DNA of 43,613 nucleotides from Streptomyces griseoaurantiacus. Its GTDB lineage: Bacteria > Actinomycetota > Actinomycetes > Streptomycetales > Streptomycetaceae. Every line of letters begins with the position of its first letter. Position 1 is the stretch's first letter. The stretch spans positions 1 through 43,613 of the forward strand of contig BNBP01000060.1 in assembly GCA_014656015.1 (NCBI GenBank), read 5' to 3'. Below are positions 1 through 8,020 of this stretch, one piece after another. The position numbers and the translations under genes are program-made. The notes beneath the pieces are model-generated. The model was given only the letters and a program-made list of their open reading frames with translations. It made no database searches and was not told the DNA's origin.

Positions 1-100
1 GCCCCGCGTCCGCCGACCACTCGGCGCCCTGGGCGAACTCCTGTCCCATGAAGAGGAGTTGCTTGCCGGGGTGGGCCCACATGAAGCCCAGGTAGGCGCG
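1..100 (-). pseudogene. glgB: glgB fragment (1,4-alpha-glucan branching enzyme) at chimeric left edge
   Basis: Read on the minus strand, this stretch encodes a GH13 branching-enzyme signature containing FMWAHPGKQLLFMGQEF followed by AQGAEWS. That is the conserved region near the end of the catalytic barrel of GlgB, which forms alpha-1,6 branches in glycogen. The reading frame differs from the kgd frame that occupies 411 down to about 101, so this is not an in-frame fusion. No start codon, upstream GlgB sequence or stop is present. The fragment simply begins inside the kgd Ala/Pro-rich linker and runs off the window edge. A chimeric contig end is the simplest explanation; a real rearrangement is possible. 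Recognition of the GlgB motif is firm, and the biological reality of the join is doubtful. Confidence 0.75.
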
Positions 101-411
101 GTGGCGGGCGGCTGCGCGGCGCGCTGGGCCGGGGCCGCGGGCTGCGCAGGGGCGGCCTGGGTGGGAGCGGTGGTGGTGCGCGCGGCCCCCGCGGCCGCGT
201 CACCCGCCGAAGCCGGGGCGGAGGCCGCTCCGGGCTTGTAGTCCGCGAAGAAGTCCCACCAGGCGCGGTCTACCGAATTCGGGTCCTGGAGGTACTGCTG
301 ATAGATCTCGTCGACGAGCCACTCATTGGCCCCGAACGAGGCCGCGGGGTTCTTCCCGGCTTGGTCGGTCTCGGTGGAGATGCTCGAGTTACTGGGGGAC
401 TGTGGCGACAC
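101..411 (-). CDS. kgd: 2-oxoglutarate dehydrogenase E1/E2 (Kgd), N-terminal part only
   Basis: The minus-strand frame begins at GTG 411-409 with VSPQSPSNSSISTETDQ. It continues through FGANEWLVDEIYQQYLQDP and a DRAWWDFFADYKPG segment into an Ala/Pro/Thr-rich linker. This is the characteristic N-terminus of actinobacterial Kgd/SucA, the large multifunctional TCA-cycle protein that carries 2-oxoglutarate decarboxylase activity and a fused E2-like domain. The N-terminal tail and the flexible linker are visible; all catalytic domains would lie beyond position 1. The frame stays open to the edge, but from about 100 onward the DNA matches glgB in another frame, so the true kgd sequence is lost there. 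The GTG start is chosen by family similarity; a purine-rich stretch lies about 15 nt upstream. The neighbouring two-component genes lie on the same strand. Confidence 0.85.
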
Positions 412-784
412 GGCGGCAACCGCCCTCTTCCGCTTCACAAGGTGATGGACAGCGGGAATAAAGGCTACGCCTCCGCGCCCGGGAAGGAGAGGTCGGGCCG
501 GTTCATCGTCACGTACATCACATTCAAAACCGTGTTTCGCCGCTGGAATTGGCGGGAAACAAGCGCGGTTACGGTCGAAAAGGGTACGGGAGCCCGAGGG
601 AGCGGCGCGCCGGCGCCGTCCCGCTGGAGCCGCGGTGGCGGCGCCGGGGGTTCCCGGTGCCCGCGCGGGGCCCGTCCGTCCACCGCCGTGGGCGGCGGCC
701 CGGTGGCTCCGGCAGCGGCTCTCCGTACCGCCCTGCGGATTCCCGGAGTGCCGGTGATCATGCGGCTCCGCTGCGCACTTTACG
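412..784. other. Intergenic region upstream of kgd
   Basis: A gene-free stretch of 373 bp separates the kgd start from the histidine kinase stop. It holds an AT-richer island at about 510-560 and a TAGCCT-like -10 candidate on the minus strand at 467-462 without a convincing -35 hexamer. It also holds an imperfect GTTTC...GAAAC dyad around 533-560. The kgd promoter most likely lies here. The open frames that cross it have no family features and look like GC-bias shadows. Confidence 0.4.
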
Positions 785-2035
785 TCAACTTGGTGAAGAG
801 GGGAGCCCTGGAAGGGTGACTTGGATGCGGCAGCCCCGCTCGGATTCGGCCACGCGGATCCGGCCACCGTGCAGATCCACCGCCCAGCGGGCGATCGCCA
901 GCCCGAGCCCCGTGCCGCCGTCGCTGCCGGGACCGTGCGGGGAGCGGACGGCGCCCCGGTTGAACCGCTCGAAGACGTGGTGCCACTCCGAGCGCGGGAT
1001 GCCGGGGCCCTCGTCCAGGACCTCCAGCTCCAGCGAGTCCGGAAGCTGCCCGTGCCGCGCCTTGACCGTCACCCGGCCGTGCGGCGGACTGTGCTTGACC
1101 GCGTTGTCGATGAGGTTGGCCATCACCTGGTGGATGCGCTCGGGGTCGGCGTGCGCGGTCAGCTCCGGCGGATGCACGTCGAGGTGCAGATGGACGTCCT
1201 TGCGGGTGTGGCCGCCGGAGCCCGAGGCGATGCCCGCGCGTGCGGAGGCCACCATGTTGGCCTCCTTCAGCATCTCCGCCAGGTACGGCCACACCTCGAA
1301 GCGGCGCTTCTTCAGCGGGACGACGCCGTTGTCCAGGCGGGAGAGGTCCAGCAGGGTCTCCACCAGCCGGCCGAGCCGCTCGGTCTGCCGCAGCGCCGTG
1401 CGCATCGTCTCCGGATCGGCCTCGGTGACACCGTCCACGATGTTCTCGAGGACCGCGCGCAGCCCCGCGATGGGCGTGCGCAGCTCGTGGGAGACGTTCG
1501 CCACCAGTTCCTTGCGCCGGCTGTCCTGCGCCTCCAGCTCGTCGGCCATGCGGTTGATCGTCTGCGCGAGGTCGCCCAGCTCGTCACGGCGGTTCTCGCG
1601 CACCCGGCGGGTGTAGTCGCCGTGCGAGATGGAGCCGGCCACCGCGTTCATCTCGTCCAGCGGGGCGGTCAGCGAGTGCGCCACGAACTGGGTGATCAGC
1701 AGGGTGGCGATGACCGAGAAGACGGTGATGAAGCGCAGCTCCGTCGCGGTCCGCACGGCGATCATCAGCAGACCGGTGGTGATGAAGACGGAGACGACGA
1801 CCAGCGTGCCGAGCTTCGTCTTGACGGAGAAGGGCCACACGCCGCGCCGGGGGCGGGGATCCGCGCCGTACCCGGCCGTGCCTCCCGCCCTCGGGCCGCG
1901 CCCGGCGCTCCGGCCGGCCTGGCCGCGTCCGGGGCGCGTTCCGTGCCCCGCGGCTCTCGCGTTCCGCGCGCCCGCCCTGCGCCCCGCCAGGCGGGTGAGG
2001 ACCGCGCCCCGGCGCGTGCCACCGGCACCGCTCAT
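785..2035 (-). CDS. Sensor histidine kinase of an OmpR-type two-component system
   Basis: A 416-residue protein if started at ATG 2035. It has a basic N-terminal region of about 70 residues and then two hydrophobic segments (GTLVVVSVFITTGLLMIAV and FITVFSVIATLLITQFV). These are followed by a HAMP linker, the H-box VANVSHELRTPIAGL (phospho-acceptor His), and the catalytic ATPase boxes NLIDNAVKHSP, DEGPGIP and GGTGLGLAIARW. The two membrane segments are nearly contiguous, so little or no extracytoplasmic sensor domain exists; the signal may be membrane-borne or cytoplasmic. It lies 91 bp downstream of the response regulator on the same strand and is presumably co-transcribed. A longer open frame extends upstream through the regulator gene but is a different-frame shadow. 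The family call is firm and the signal is unknown. Confidence 0.9.
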   Translation of the reverse strand: MSGAGGTRRGAVLTRLAGRRAGARNARAAGHGTRPGRGQAGRSAGRGPRAGGTAGYGADPRPRRGVWPFSVKTKLGTLVVVSVFITTGLLMIAVRTATELRFITVFSVIATLLITQFVAHSLTAPLDEMNAVAGSISHGDYTRRVRENRRDELGDLAQTINRMADELEAQDSRRKELVANVSHELRTPIAGLRAVLENIVDGVTEADPETMRTALRQTERLGRLVETLLDLSRLDNGVVPLKKRRFEVWPYLAEMLKEANMVASARAGIASGSGGHTRKDVHLHLDVHPPELTAHADPERIHQVMANLIDNAVKHSPPHGRVTVKARHGQLPDSLELEVLDEGPGIPRSEWHHVFERFNRGAVRSPHGPGSDGGTGLGLAIARWAVDLHGGRIRVAESERGCRIQVTLPGLPSSPS

Positions 2036-2126
2036 CGCTTCCAGCCCCCTTCGGCTGCCCGGCTCCCGCGGGTCCGGCGGCGCCGTCGCCGGGGCCGGGG
2101 GTCGGGAGCCGGGTGGGAAAGTCCGC

Positions 2127-2864
2127 TCAGGGCGTCGGCGTCTCCAGCGCGTAGCCCACACCGTGCACGGTGCGGATCCGCTCCGCACCGATCTTCCGCC
2201 GCAGCGCCTTGATGTGGCTGTCCACGGTCCGCGTCCCGGACGCGTCCGCCCAGTCCCAGACCTCGGCGAGCAGCTGCTCGCGCGACAGTACGGCACGCGG
2301 GGTGTTGGCCAGGCACACCAGCAGGTCGAACTCGGTGGGCGTGAGGTGGACGTCCTCGCTGCGCACCCGGACCCGTCGCTGCGCGTGGTCGATCTCCAGT
2401 TCGCCCAGGCGGAGGATGCCCGAGCGGGGAGTGGTCGCGGCGAGCGCGGCCCGCTCCACCCGGCGCAGCAGCACGTGCACCCGGGCGGCCAGTTCTCGCA
2501 TGGAGAACGGTTTGGTCATGTAGTCGTCGGCGCCGACGCCGAGCCCGACCAGCATGTCGGTCTCGTCGTCCCGCGCGGTGAGCATGAGCACCGGCACCGG
2601 GCGCTGGGCCTGCACGCGGCGGCAGACCTCGAGCCCGTCGAAGCCGGGCAGCATGATGTCGAGGATGAGCAGGTCGGGCTGCCAGGCCTCGGCGGTGTCC
2701 ACCGCGGACGGGCCGTCGCCCGCCGTTTGCACGAGAAATCCCTCGGCGCGCAGACGGGTCGCGATGGCGTCGACGATCGTCTGGTCGTCCTCGACCACCA
2801 GGACCCGGCGCTGAGCGCCGTTCGTCGTCGCCGTGCCGTTGTGGGAGGTGTGTGTCTGCTCCAT
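2127..2864 (-). CDS. OmpR-family response regulator
   Basis: A 245-residue protein from ATG 2864. The receiver domain (residues about 18-130) shows VLVVEDDQTIVDAI, the phospho-acceptor Asp in LLILDIMLPGFDGLEV and the conserved Lys in MTKPF. A C-terminal winged-helix domain follows (LTPTEFDLLVCLANTP, then TVDSHIKALRRKIG). This is the DNA-binding partner of the histidine kinase encoded next downstream on the same strand. An alternative upstream ATG at 2978 would add an unlikely leader. The ribosome-binding site before 2864 is weak (GGGGCGGG). The preceding gene on the same strand ends 122 bp upstream. Candidate promoter DNA around 2930-2960 contains an interrupted inverted repeat TTGCTCC...GGAGCA. 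The targets are not evident. Confidence 0.9.
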   Translation of the reverse strand: MEQTHTSHNGTATTNGAQRRVLVVEDDQTIVDAIATRLRAEGFLVQTAGDGPSAVDTAEAWQPDLLILDIMLPGFDGLEVCRRVQAQRPVPVLMLTARDDETDMLVGLGVGADDYMTKPFSMRELAARVHVLLRRVERAALAATTPRSGILRLGELEIDHAQRRVRVRSEDVHLTPTEFDLLVCLANTPRAVLSREQLLAEVWDWADASGTRTVDSHIKALRRKIGAERIRTVHGVGYALETPTP

Positions 2865-2986
2865 CGCCCGCCCCTGGGGTTGCTTTCCGGAATCCGTGGG
2901 GTGATCCCATGTCTGCGGAGACGCGTCGTTGCTCCTTGAATGATCCGCGTCAGGGGAGCAGCGTACGGGCAGTAACACCGGCTCGG

Positions 2987-3688
2987 CTATCCAGGGCGGA
3001 CTGCCAGGTGGACCACGTCGGGAACGCCCCGGGCAACGGGGATCTCTTCGGTACGCACCTGCTGGAACCCGGCATTCCGTAGAGTTCCTTCAAATTCCGG
3101 AGAGGGCTGCGCGGACCACACGGCGAGCACCCCGCCGGGCCTCAACACCCTTGCGCAGGCTGCCAGTCCGGAGGGCGAGTAGAGGGTCTCGTTGTCCTCG
3201 GTCACGGTCCAGGCGGGGCCGTTGTCGATGTCCAGGCAGAGGGCGTCGTATGTGTCCGATGTCTCATTGACGTAAGCGACGAGGTCCGCCGCGAGGATGC
3301 GGGTGCGCGGGTCGGCGAGGGCGTCGGCGGTGAGGGGTGAGAGCGGGCCCGCGCGGTGCCAGTCGATGACGGCCGCCTCGCGTTCGACCACCGTGATCGG
3401 TCCCCAGCGGGGGTCGGCGGAGGCGTGTGCGAGGGAGAACCCGACCCCGAGGCCGCCGATCAGGACGGCGGGAGAGGGGCGGCTCCCGCCGGGGGCGGCC
3501 GGGGCTTCGAGGGCTTCGAGGGCGGCGTCGACGAGTCGGCGTTCGGAGCGGCCGTCGGAGGTGTCCATGAGGAAGCAGCCGTTGGCGATGATCTGGAGAT
3601 GGGCGCCGTGCCGGCGCAGGGTGATCTCGCCGTGCGGGCCGGTGCGGTGGTCGAGGGTGACGGGGGCCTCGGTGTCGGGGTGGGACAT
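2987..3688 (-). CDS. Spermidine-synthase-like SAM-fold protein
   Basis: A 233-residue protein with a Rossmann methyltransferase core. Motif I reads AVLIGGLGVGFSLAHA, an acidic residue follows in TVVEREAAVID, then DALCLDIDNGPAWTV and a late strand with VLRPGGVLAVWSAQ. The arrangement matches the spermine/spermidine-synthase-like family that many Streptomyces carry as stand-alone proteins. Whether it makes a polyamine cannot be judged; several family members are of unknown substrate. The start ATG at 3688 gives a compact N-terminus. The gene is divergent from lon, with about 180 bp between the start codons, and lies upstream of the response regulator on the same strand. The fold call is confident and the reaction is not. 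Confidence 0.8.
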   Translation of the reverse strand: MSHPDTEAPVTLDHRTGPHGEITLRRHGAHLQIIANGCFLMDTSDGRSERRLVDAALEALEAPAAPGGSRPSPAVLIGGLGVGFSLAHASADPRWGPITVVEREAAVIDWHRAGPLSPLTADALADPRTRILAADLVAYVNETSDTYDALCLDIDNGPAWTVTEDNETLYSPSGLAACARVLRPGGVLAVWSAQPSPEFEGTLRNAGFQQVRTEEIPVARGVPDVVHLAVRPG

Positions 3689-3829
3689 GGGGCCATTGTG
3701 GGCGACGGGCGGGGGCGACCCGGAGGGTTTTCGCCCCGGGCGGGCGCGGAACCGCCGACGTCACGAGGGTGCCGGGGTCTGATCGCTGTGGGCGAACGCG
3801 GCCGGCGGAACATTCGGGGGCTCACATGC

Positions 3830-3850
3830 ATTGAGTCGGCATAGCTCAAC
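3830..3850. promoter_or_regulatory. HAIR-type (HspR) operator upstream of lon
   Basis: The sequence is TTGAGT, seven bases, GCTCAA at 3831-3849. It fits the HAIR consensus CTTGAGT-N7-ACTCAAG bound by the heat-shock repressor HspR, with one mismatch in the inner part of the right arm. It ends 22 bp before the lon ATG. HspR control of lon through a HAIR element is established knowledge for Streptomyces; here the site is inferred from sequence. Confidence 0.8.
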
Positions 3851-3871
3851 TTCGATGTCGAGAGGAAGATC

Positions 3872-6307
3872 ATGGCTGCTGAGACTGTGTCCTCCCCGTC
3901 GTCTCCGGACGCGCCTTCCGCCCTTCCCGTCCTGCCGCTCGACGACGAGGTCGTGCTGCCCGGCATGGTCGTCCCGCTGGACCTGAGCGATTCCGAGGTG
4001 CGCGCCGCCGTGGAGGCCGCCCAGGCCGCCGCCGGCACCACCCCCGGCAAACCCCGGGTGCTGCTGGTCCCGCGCATCGACGGCACCTACGCCGCCACCG
4101 GCGTGCTCGGCACCGTCGAGCAGGTCGGCAGGCTGGCGGACGGCGACCCCGGGGCCCTGGTCCGCGCCCGGAGCCGGGTGCGGATCGGCGCCGGCACCAC
4201 CGGCCCGGGCGCCGCGCTGTGGGTCGAGGGCACCCGCGTGGCCGAGAACGTGCCCGAGCCGCTGCCGGGGCACGTCACCGAGCTGATGAAGGAGTACAAG
4301 GCCCTCGCCACCACCTGGCTGAAGAAGCGGGGGGCCTGGCAGGTCGTCGACCGGGTGCAGGCCATCGACGACGTCGCCGCGCTCGCCGACAACTCCGGCT
4401 ACTCGCCCTTCCTGGCCACCGAGCAGAAGGTGGAGCTCCTGGAGACCGCCGACCCGGTCGCCCGCCTGAAGCTCGCCACCCAGCACCTGCGCGACCACCT
4501 CGCCGAGCAGGACGTCGCCGAGACGATCGCCAAGGACGTCCAGGAGGGCGTCGACAAGCAGCAGCGCGAGTTCCTGCTGCGCCGGCAGCTCGAGGCCGTC
4601 CGCAAGGAACTGCGCGAGATCAACGGTGAGAAGGACGGCGAGGAGTCCGACGACTACCGGGCCCGCGTCGAGGCCGCCGACCTGCCCGAGAAGGTCCGCG
4701 AGGCCGCGCTCAAGGAGGTCGACAAGCTGGAGCGGTCCAGCGACCAGTCCCCCGAGGGCTCCTGGATCCGCACCTGGCTGGACACCGTCCTCGAACTGCC
4801 GTGGAACACGCGGACCGAGGACGCCTACGACATCCAGGGCGCCAAGGCGGTGCTCGACGCCGAGCACTCCGGCCTTGGGGACGTCAAGGAGCGGATCACC
4901 GAGTACCTGGCGGTGCGCAAGCGCCGCACCGAGCGGGGGCTCGGCGTGATCGGCGGGCGGCGCGGCGGCGCCGTGCTCGCGCTCGTCGGCCCGCCCGGCG
5001 TCGGCAAGACCTCGCTCGGCGAGAGCGTCGCCCACGCGATGGGGCGCGAGTTCGTCCGCGTCGCCCTCGGCGGTGTGCGCGACGAGGCGGAGATCCGCGG
5101 CCACCGGCGCACCTACGTCGGCGCGCTGCCCGGCCGCATCGTGCGGGCGATCAAGGAGGCCGGCTCGATGAACCCGGTCGTCCTCCTCGACGAGATCGAC
5201 AAGGTCGGCTCCGACTTCCGGGGCGACCCGGCCGCCGCCCTCCTCGAAGTCCTCGACCCCGCGCAGAACCACACCTTCCGGGACCACTACCTGGAGGTCG
5301 AACTCGACCTGAGCGACGTCGTCTTCCTGGCCACCGCCAACGTCCTGGAGGCCATCCCGGAGGCGCTGCTCGACCGGATGGAACTGGTCCGGCTCGACGG
5401 CTACACCGAGGACGAGAAGGTCGTCATCGCCCGCGACCACCTGCTCCCGCGCCAGCTCGAGCGGGCGGGCCTGGCCGCCGAGGAGGTCACGATCGACGAG
5501 AGCGCGCTGCGCCGGCTGGCCGGGGAGTACACCCGCGAGGCGGGCGTGCGCACCCTGGAGCGGTCGATCGCCCGGCTGCTGCGCAAGGTCGCGGCCCAGC
5601 ACGAACTGGGCGACCGTGAGCTGCCGTTCACGGTCGGCGCGGAGGATCTGCGCGCGCTGATCGGACGGCCGCACCACGTGCCCGAGTCCGCCCAGGACCC
5701 GGCCGAGCGCCGGACCGCCGTGCCGGGTGTCGCCACCGGGCTCGCGGTCACCGGGGCGGGCGGCGACGTGCTGTTCGTGGAGGCCTCGCTGGCCGACCCG
5801 GAGACGGGCGCGGCGGGGCTGACCCTGACCGGTCAGCTCGGCGACGTGATGAAGGAGTCGGCGCAGATCGCGCTGAGCTTCCTGCGCTCGCACGGCGCGG
5901 AGCTGGAACTGCCGGTGGGCGATCTGAAGGACCGGGGCGTGCACATCCACTTCCCGGCGGGCGCGGTGCCGAAGGACGGCCCGAGCGCCGGTGTCACGAT
6001 GACGACGGCGCTGGCCTCGCTGCTGAGCGGGCGGCTGGTCCGCACGGACGTGGCGATGACCGGCGAGGTCTCGCTGACCGGACGGGTGCTGCCGATCGGC
6101 GGCGTGAAGCAGAAGCTGCTCGCGGCGCACCGGGCGGGCGTGACGACGGTGATCATCCCCAAGCGGAACGAGGCCGATCTGGACGACGTGCCGGCCGAGG
6201 TGCTGGAGAAGCTGGACGTGCACCCGGTCACGGACGTCCGGCAGGTGCTGGAGCTCGCCCTGGCGCCGGCGGACGTCGCCTCGGACGCGGTGCCGGCCGC
6301 CGCGTGA
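3872..6307 (+). CDS. lon: ATP-dependent protease Lon
   Basis: An 811-residue Lon protease, the usual full length. The order is an N-terminal LON substrate-binding domain (residues about 15-210), a helical linker, an AAA+ module with Walker A GPPGVGKTS near residue 372 and Walker B VVLLDEIDKVG, and then the serine-lysine peptidase domain. The catalytic Ser is in PKDGPSAGVTM near residue 702 and the Lys in GGVKQKLLAAHRAG near 745. It degrades misfolded and regulatory proteins in the cytoplasm using ATP. ATG 3872 is preceded by GAGAGGAAG. The HspR-type dyad at 3830-3850 implies heat-shock induction by derepression. The gene is monocistronic: divergent from the SAM-fold gene and followed by a strong hairpin. 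All key residues are intact. Confidence 0.97.
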   Translation: MAAETVSSPSSPDAPSALPVLPLDDEVVLPGMVVPLDLSDSEVRAAVEAAQAAAGTTPGKPRVLLVPRIDGTYAATGVLGTVEQVGRLADGDPGALVRARSRVRIGAGTTGPGAALWVEGTRVAENVPEPLPGHVTELMKEYKALATTWLKKRGAWQVVDRVQAIDDVAALADNSGYSPFLATEQKVELLETADPVARLKLATQHLRDHLAEQDVAETIAKDVQEGVDKQQREFLLRRQLEAVRKELREINGEKDGEESDDYRARVEAADLPEKVREAALKEVDKLERSSDQSPEGSWIRTWLDTVLELPWNTRTEDAYDIQGAKAVLDAEHSGLGDVKERITEYLAVRKRRTERGLGVIGGRRGGAVLALVGPPGVGKTSLGESVAHAMGREFVRVALGGVRDEAEIRGHRRTYVGALPGRIVRAIKEAGSMNPVVLLDEIDKVGSDFRGDPAAALLEVLDPAQNHTFRDHYLEVELDLSDVVFLATANVLEAIPEALLDRMELVRLDGYTEDEKVVIARDHLLPRQLERAGLAAEEVTIDESALRRLAGEYTREAGVRTLERSIARLLRKVAAQHELGDRELPFTVGAEDLRALIGRPHHVPESAQDPAERRTAVPGVATGLAVTGAGGDVLFVEASLADPETGAAGLTLTGQLGDVMKESAQIALSFLRSHGAELELPVGDLKDRGVHIHFPAGAVPKDGPSAGVTMTTALASLLSGRLVRTDVAMTGEVSLTGRVLPIGGVKQKLLAAHRAGVTTVIIPKRNEADLDDVPAEVLEKLDVHPVTDVRQVLELALAPADVASDAVPAAA

Positions 6308-6355
6308 GGACGGCCGTCACCTGAGTGACGTGAGGACGGCCCTCACCTGAGCGAG
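6304..6355 (+). repeat. Two tandem 26-bp repeats spanning the lon stop codon
   Basis: Copies at 6304-6329 and 6330-6355 differ at three positions by eye. Each begins GTGAGGACGGCC and the lon stop TGA lies inside the first. The second copy contains a perfect small hairpin, GTGAGG-ACGGC-CCTCAC. The first contains the palindrome GACGGCCGTC. The pair sits immediately before the terminator stem. Confidence 0.8.
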
Positions 6356-6396
6356 GGGGCGGCGGGGCGGCGGGAACCCCCCGCCCCGCCGCCCCC
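6355..6396 (+). terminator. Strong GC hairpin terminator after lon
   Basis: The left arm at 6355-6370 pairs perfectly over 16 bp with the right arm at 6381-6396. The loop is ten bases and can itself pair GGG with CCC. Only TT follows, as is common for Streptomyces terminators without a U-tract. Three copies of CCCTGTCG follow at about 6400-6423. The stem separates lon from the convergent lysozyme gene and may serve both. Confidence 0.8.
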
Positions 6397-6447
6397 TTGC
6401 CCTGTCGCCCTGTCGCCCTGTCGTTCGAGGGCCCCCTCTCGGGGCCC

Positions 6448-7266
6448 TCAGCCGTTCGCCAGCGCCCGCACCCGGTCCAGGGCGCCGTTGAACTTGTCGT
6501 GGTCGCCGACCGTGGGCCCCGAGGACGTGTACTGCCACATGGTCTGGAAGGACCATCCGGCCGGGAGCGTGCCGACCGAGGAGGCGTAGCGGGCGATCCA
6601 CAGGGGGTTGGTGGCACCGAAGCCGCCGTAGTCGCCGGTGCACTGCGTCCACCAGCTCGTGGCCGTGTAGAGCACGGCGTCCCGGCCGGTGCGCGCCTTG
6701 TACCGGTTCAGGAAGTCCCGGATCCAGCTCACCATCCCGTCGGCCGACTTGCCGTAGCAGGCGTCCCCGTACGGGTTCCATTCGATGTCGAGCGTGCCCG
6801 GCAGGGTCTTGCCGTCGCGGGACCAGCCGCCGCCGTGGTCGACGAAGTAGTCGGCCTGGGCGGCGCCGGACGTCGTGTCCGGGGTCGCGAAGTGGTAGGC
6901 GCCGCGGATCATGCCGACGTCGTAGGAGCCGTTGTACTGCTGGGCGAAGGAGGGGTTGGTGTAGTACGTCCCCTCGGTGGCCTTGGTGTAGGCCCACCGC
7001 ACGCCGCTGTTCCAGAGGGTGGACCAGGAGACGCTGCCCTGGTGGCCGGAGACGTCCACGCCCTCGGTCTGGGTGGCGGCGGTGGGCGCGGGGGTGCCGC
7101 CCCGGCCGTCGTGGGCGAGGACGCCCATGCCCATGTGGGCGGTGCCGCGAGCGGGGGCGGCGTCGGTGGCCCCGGCGGGGTGGGCGGCGAGCAGGGGGAG
7201 TGCCGTGAGGGCGAGCGCCGCGGCGACGAGGCGCGGGGCGCGGGATCTCCGCTTGTGCACGGGCAT
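6448..7266 (-). CDS. Secreted GH25 lysozyme (peptidoglycan muramidase)
   Basis: A 272-residue protein. A Sec signal peptide opens it (KRRSRAPR followed by a hydrophobic Leu/Ala run ending in AHPAGA), then a linker of about 35 residues. The GH25 domain covers about 65-272: GVDVSGHQGSVSW holds the first catalytic Asp and TLDIEWNPY carries the Asp-x-Glu pair. The end reads MWQYTSSGPTVGDHDKFNG. The enzyme cleaves the glycan strands of the cell wall outside the cell. ATG 7266 has the ribosome-binding site GGAGG five to nine bases upstream. It is convergent with lon across a shared hairpin and divergent from the MarR regulator, with 229 bp between the starts. A small dyad at 7348-7359 lies in that region. 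No cell-wall-binding repeat domain is attached. Confidence 0.93.
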   Translation of the reverse strand: MPVHKRRSRAPRLVAAALALTALPLLAAHPAGATDAAPARGTAHMGMGVLAHDGRGGTPAPTAATQTEGVDVSGHQGSVSWSTLWNSGVRWAYTKATEGTYYTNPSFAQQYNGSYDVGMIRGAYHFATPDTTSGAAQADYFVDHGGGWSRDGKTLPGTLDIEWNPYGDACYGKSADGMVSWIRDFLNRYKARTGRDAVLYTATSWWTQCTGDYGGFGATNPLWIARYASSVGTLPAGWSFQTMWQYTSSGPTVGDHDKFNGALDRVRALANG

Positions 7267-7347
7267 GACTGCCTCCGAGTGGGGTCGGTGGTTCGGTCTG
7301 GCGTGCGCATGTCATTTTTCGGTGGAAGGTCCTGGCGGCGGACGACG

Positions 7348-7359
7348 CTACGCACGTAG
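7348..7359. promoter_or_regulatory. Small dyad between lysozyme and marR
   Basis: CTACG-CA-CGTAG is a perfect 12-bp palindrome in the divergent region between the lysozyme start (7266) and the MarR start (7496). It could be an operator for either gene; a palindrome this short could also arise by chance. There is no direct support beyond position and symmetry. Confidence 0.3.
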
Positions 7360-7495
7360 ACCCGGGCAGGGAAGGGGGGCCGGGGGCCGCCGATGGTCTA
7401 CGCCTGCGAAATACTGGCGGAACTGCGGCGACGGCCACGCGTGGCGGAAACTTTCAGTACGGCGAAACAAGCGGAACCAGCCCGGGAGTGCGGAC

Positions 7496-8020
7496 GTGCA
7501 CGAGGACGGAACGAGTCAGGACGGGACCGGCGCCGTCCGGACGGCACCGGTCGTGGACGGCGGAGGCCAGGCCCCGCCCGAATTCCTCGCCCTGGAGAGG
7601 GAGTTGACCGTTCTCATGCGGCGCGCCCGGTCCCAGCAGGGTGAGATGGCCCGCGAGGTGCACCCCGACCTCGAACCCGCCGCGTACGGACTCCTCGTCC
7701 GGCTGGAGGAGTGCGGCCGGCAGCGGGCCACGGACCTCGCCGCCTTCGTCGGGGTGGGCAAGGCCACCATGTCGCGCCAGCTCCGGGCACTGGAGGACCT
7801 CGGCCTCGTCGCCCGCGAGCCCGACCCGGCCGACGGCCGCGCCTGGCTCGTCCACCTCACCGAGGAGGGCGGCCGCCGGGTCGCCAGTGTGCGGGTGGCG
7901 CGCAGGGCGCGGTACGTGCGCAAGCTCGCGCACTGGGACGCGCGCGAGGTGGCCGAACTGGCGAGGCTGCTGCGCGAGCTCAACCAGGGGATCTCCGGAC
8001 GGGAGGAGGAGGCCCCATAG
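7496..8020 (+). CDS. MarR-family transcriptional regulator
   Basis: A 174-residue protein from GTG 7496, chosen because GGGAG lies seven bases upstream. The much longer open frame upstream overlaps the lysozyme promoter and has no family features. The winged-helix core is clear: AAYGLLVRLEECG, recognition helix GKATMSRQLRALEDLGLV, wing REPDPADGRAWLVHLTEEG. Helices at both ends provide dimerisation. MarR proteins usually repress a neighbouring gene and release DNA on binding a small aromatic ligand. The nearest candidate target is the divergent lysozyme gene, but this is inference. The stop codon sits inside the first unit of a 16-bp tandem repeat. Confidence 0.88.
   Translation: MHEDGTSQDGTGAVRTAPVVDGGGQAPPEFLALERELTVLMRRARSQQGEMAREVHPDLEPAAYGLLVRLEECGRQRATDLAAFVGVGKATMSRQLRALEDLGLVAREPDPADGRAWLVHLTEEGGRRVASVRVARRARYVRKLAHWDAREVAELARLLRELNQGISGREEEAP

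Noticed and set aside
549..1616. Plus-strand frame opposite the histidine kinase end and the kgd upstream region
   Set aside because: Ser/Arg/Pro-rich shadow with no start signal; the minus strand carries H-box and ATPase motifs.
3761..6223. 820-residue minus-strand open frame opposite lon
   Set aside because: It is exactly antiparallel to a complete Lon with all catalytic motifs. The product has the His/Arg/Gly/Leu-rich composition of a GC-bias shadow and no recognisable domain.
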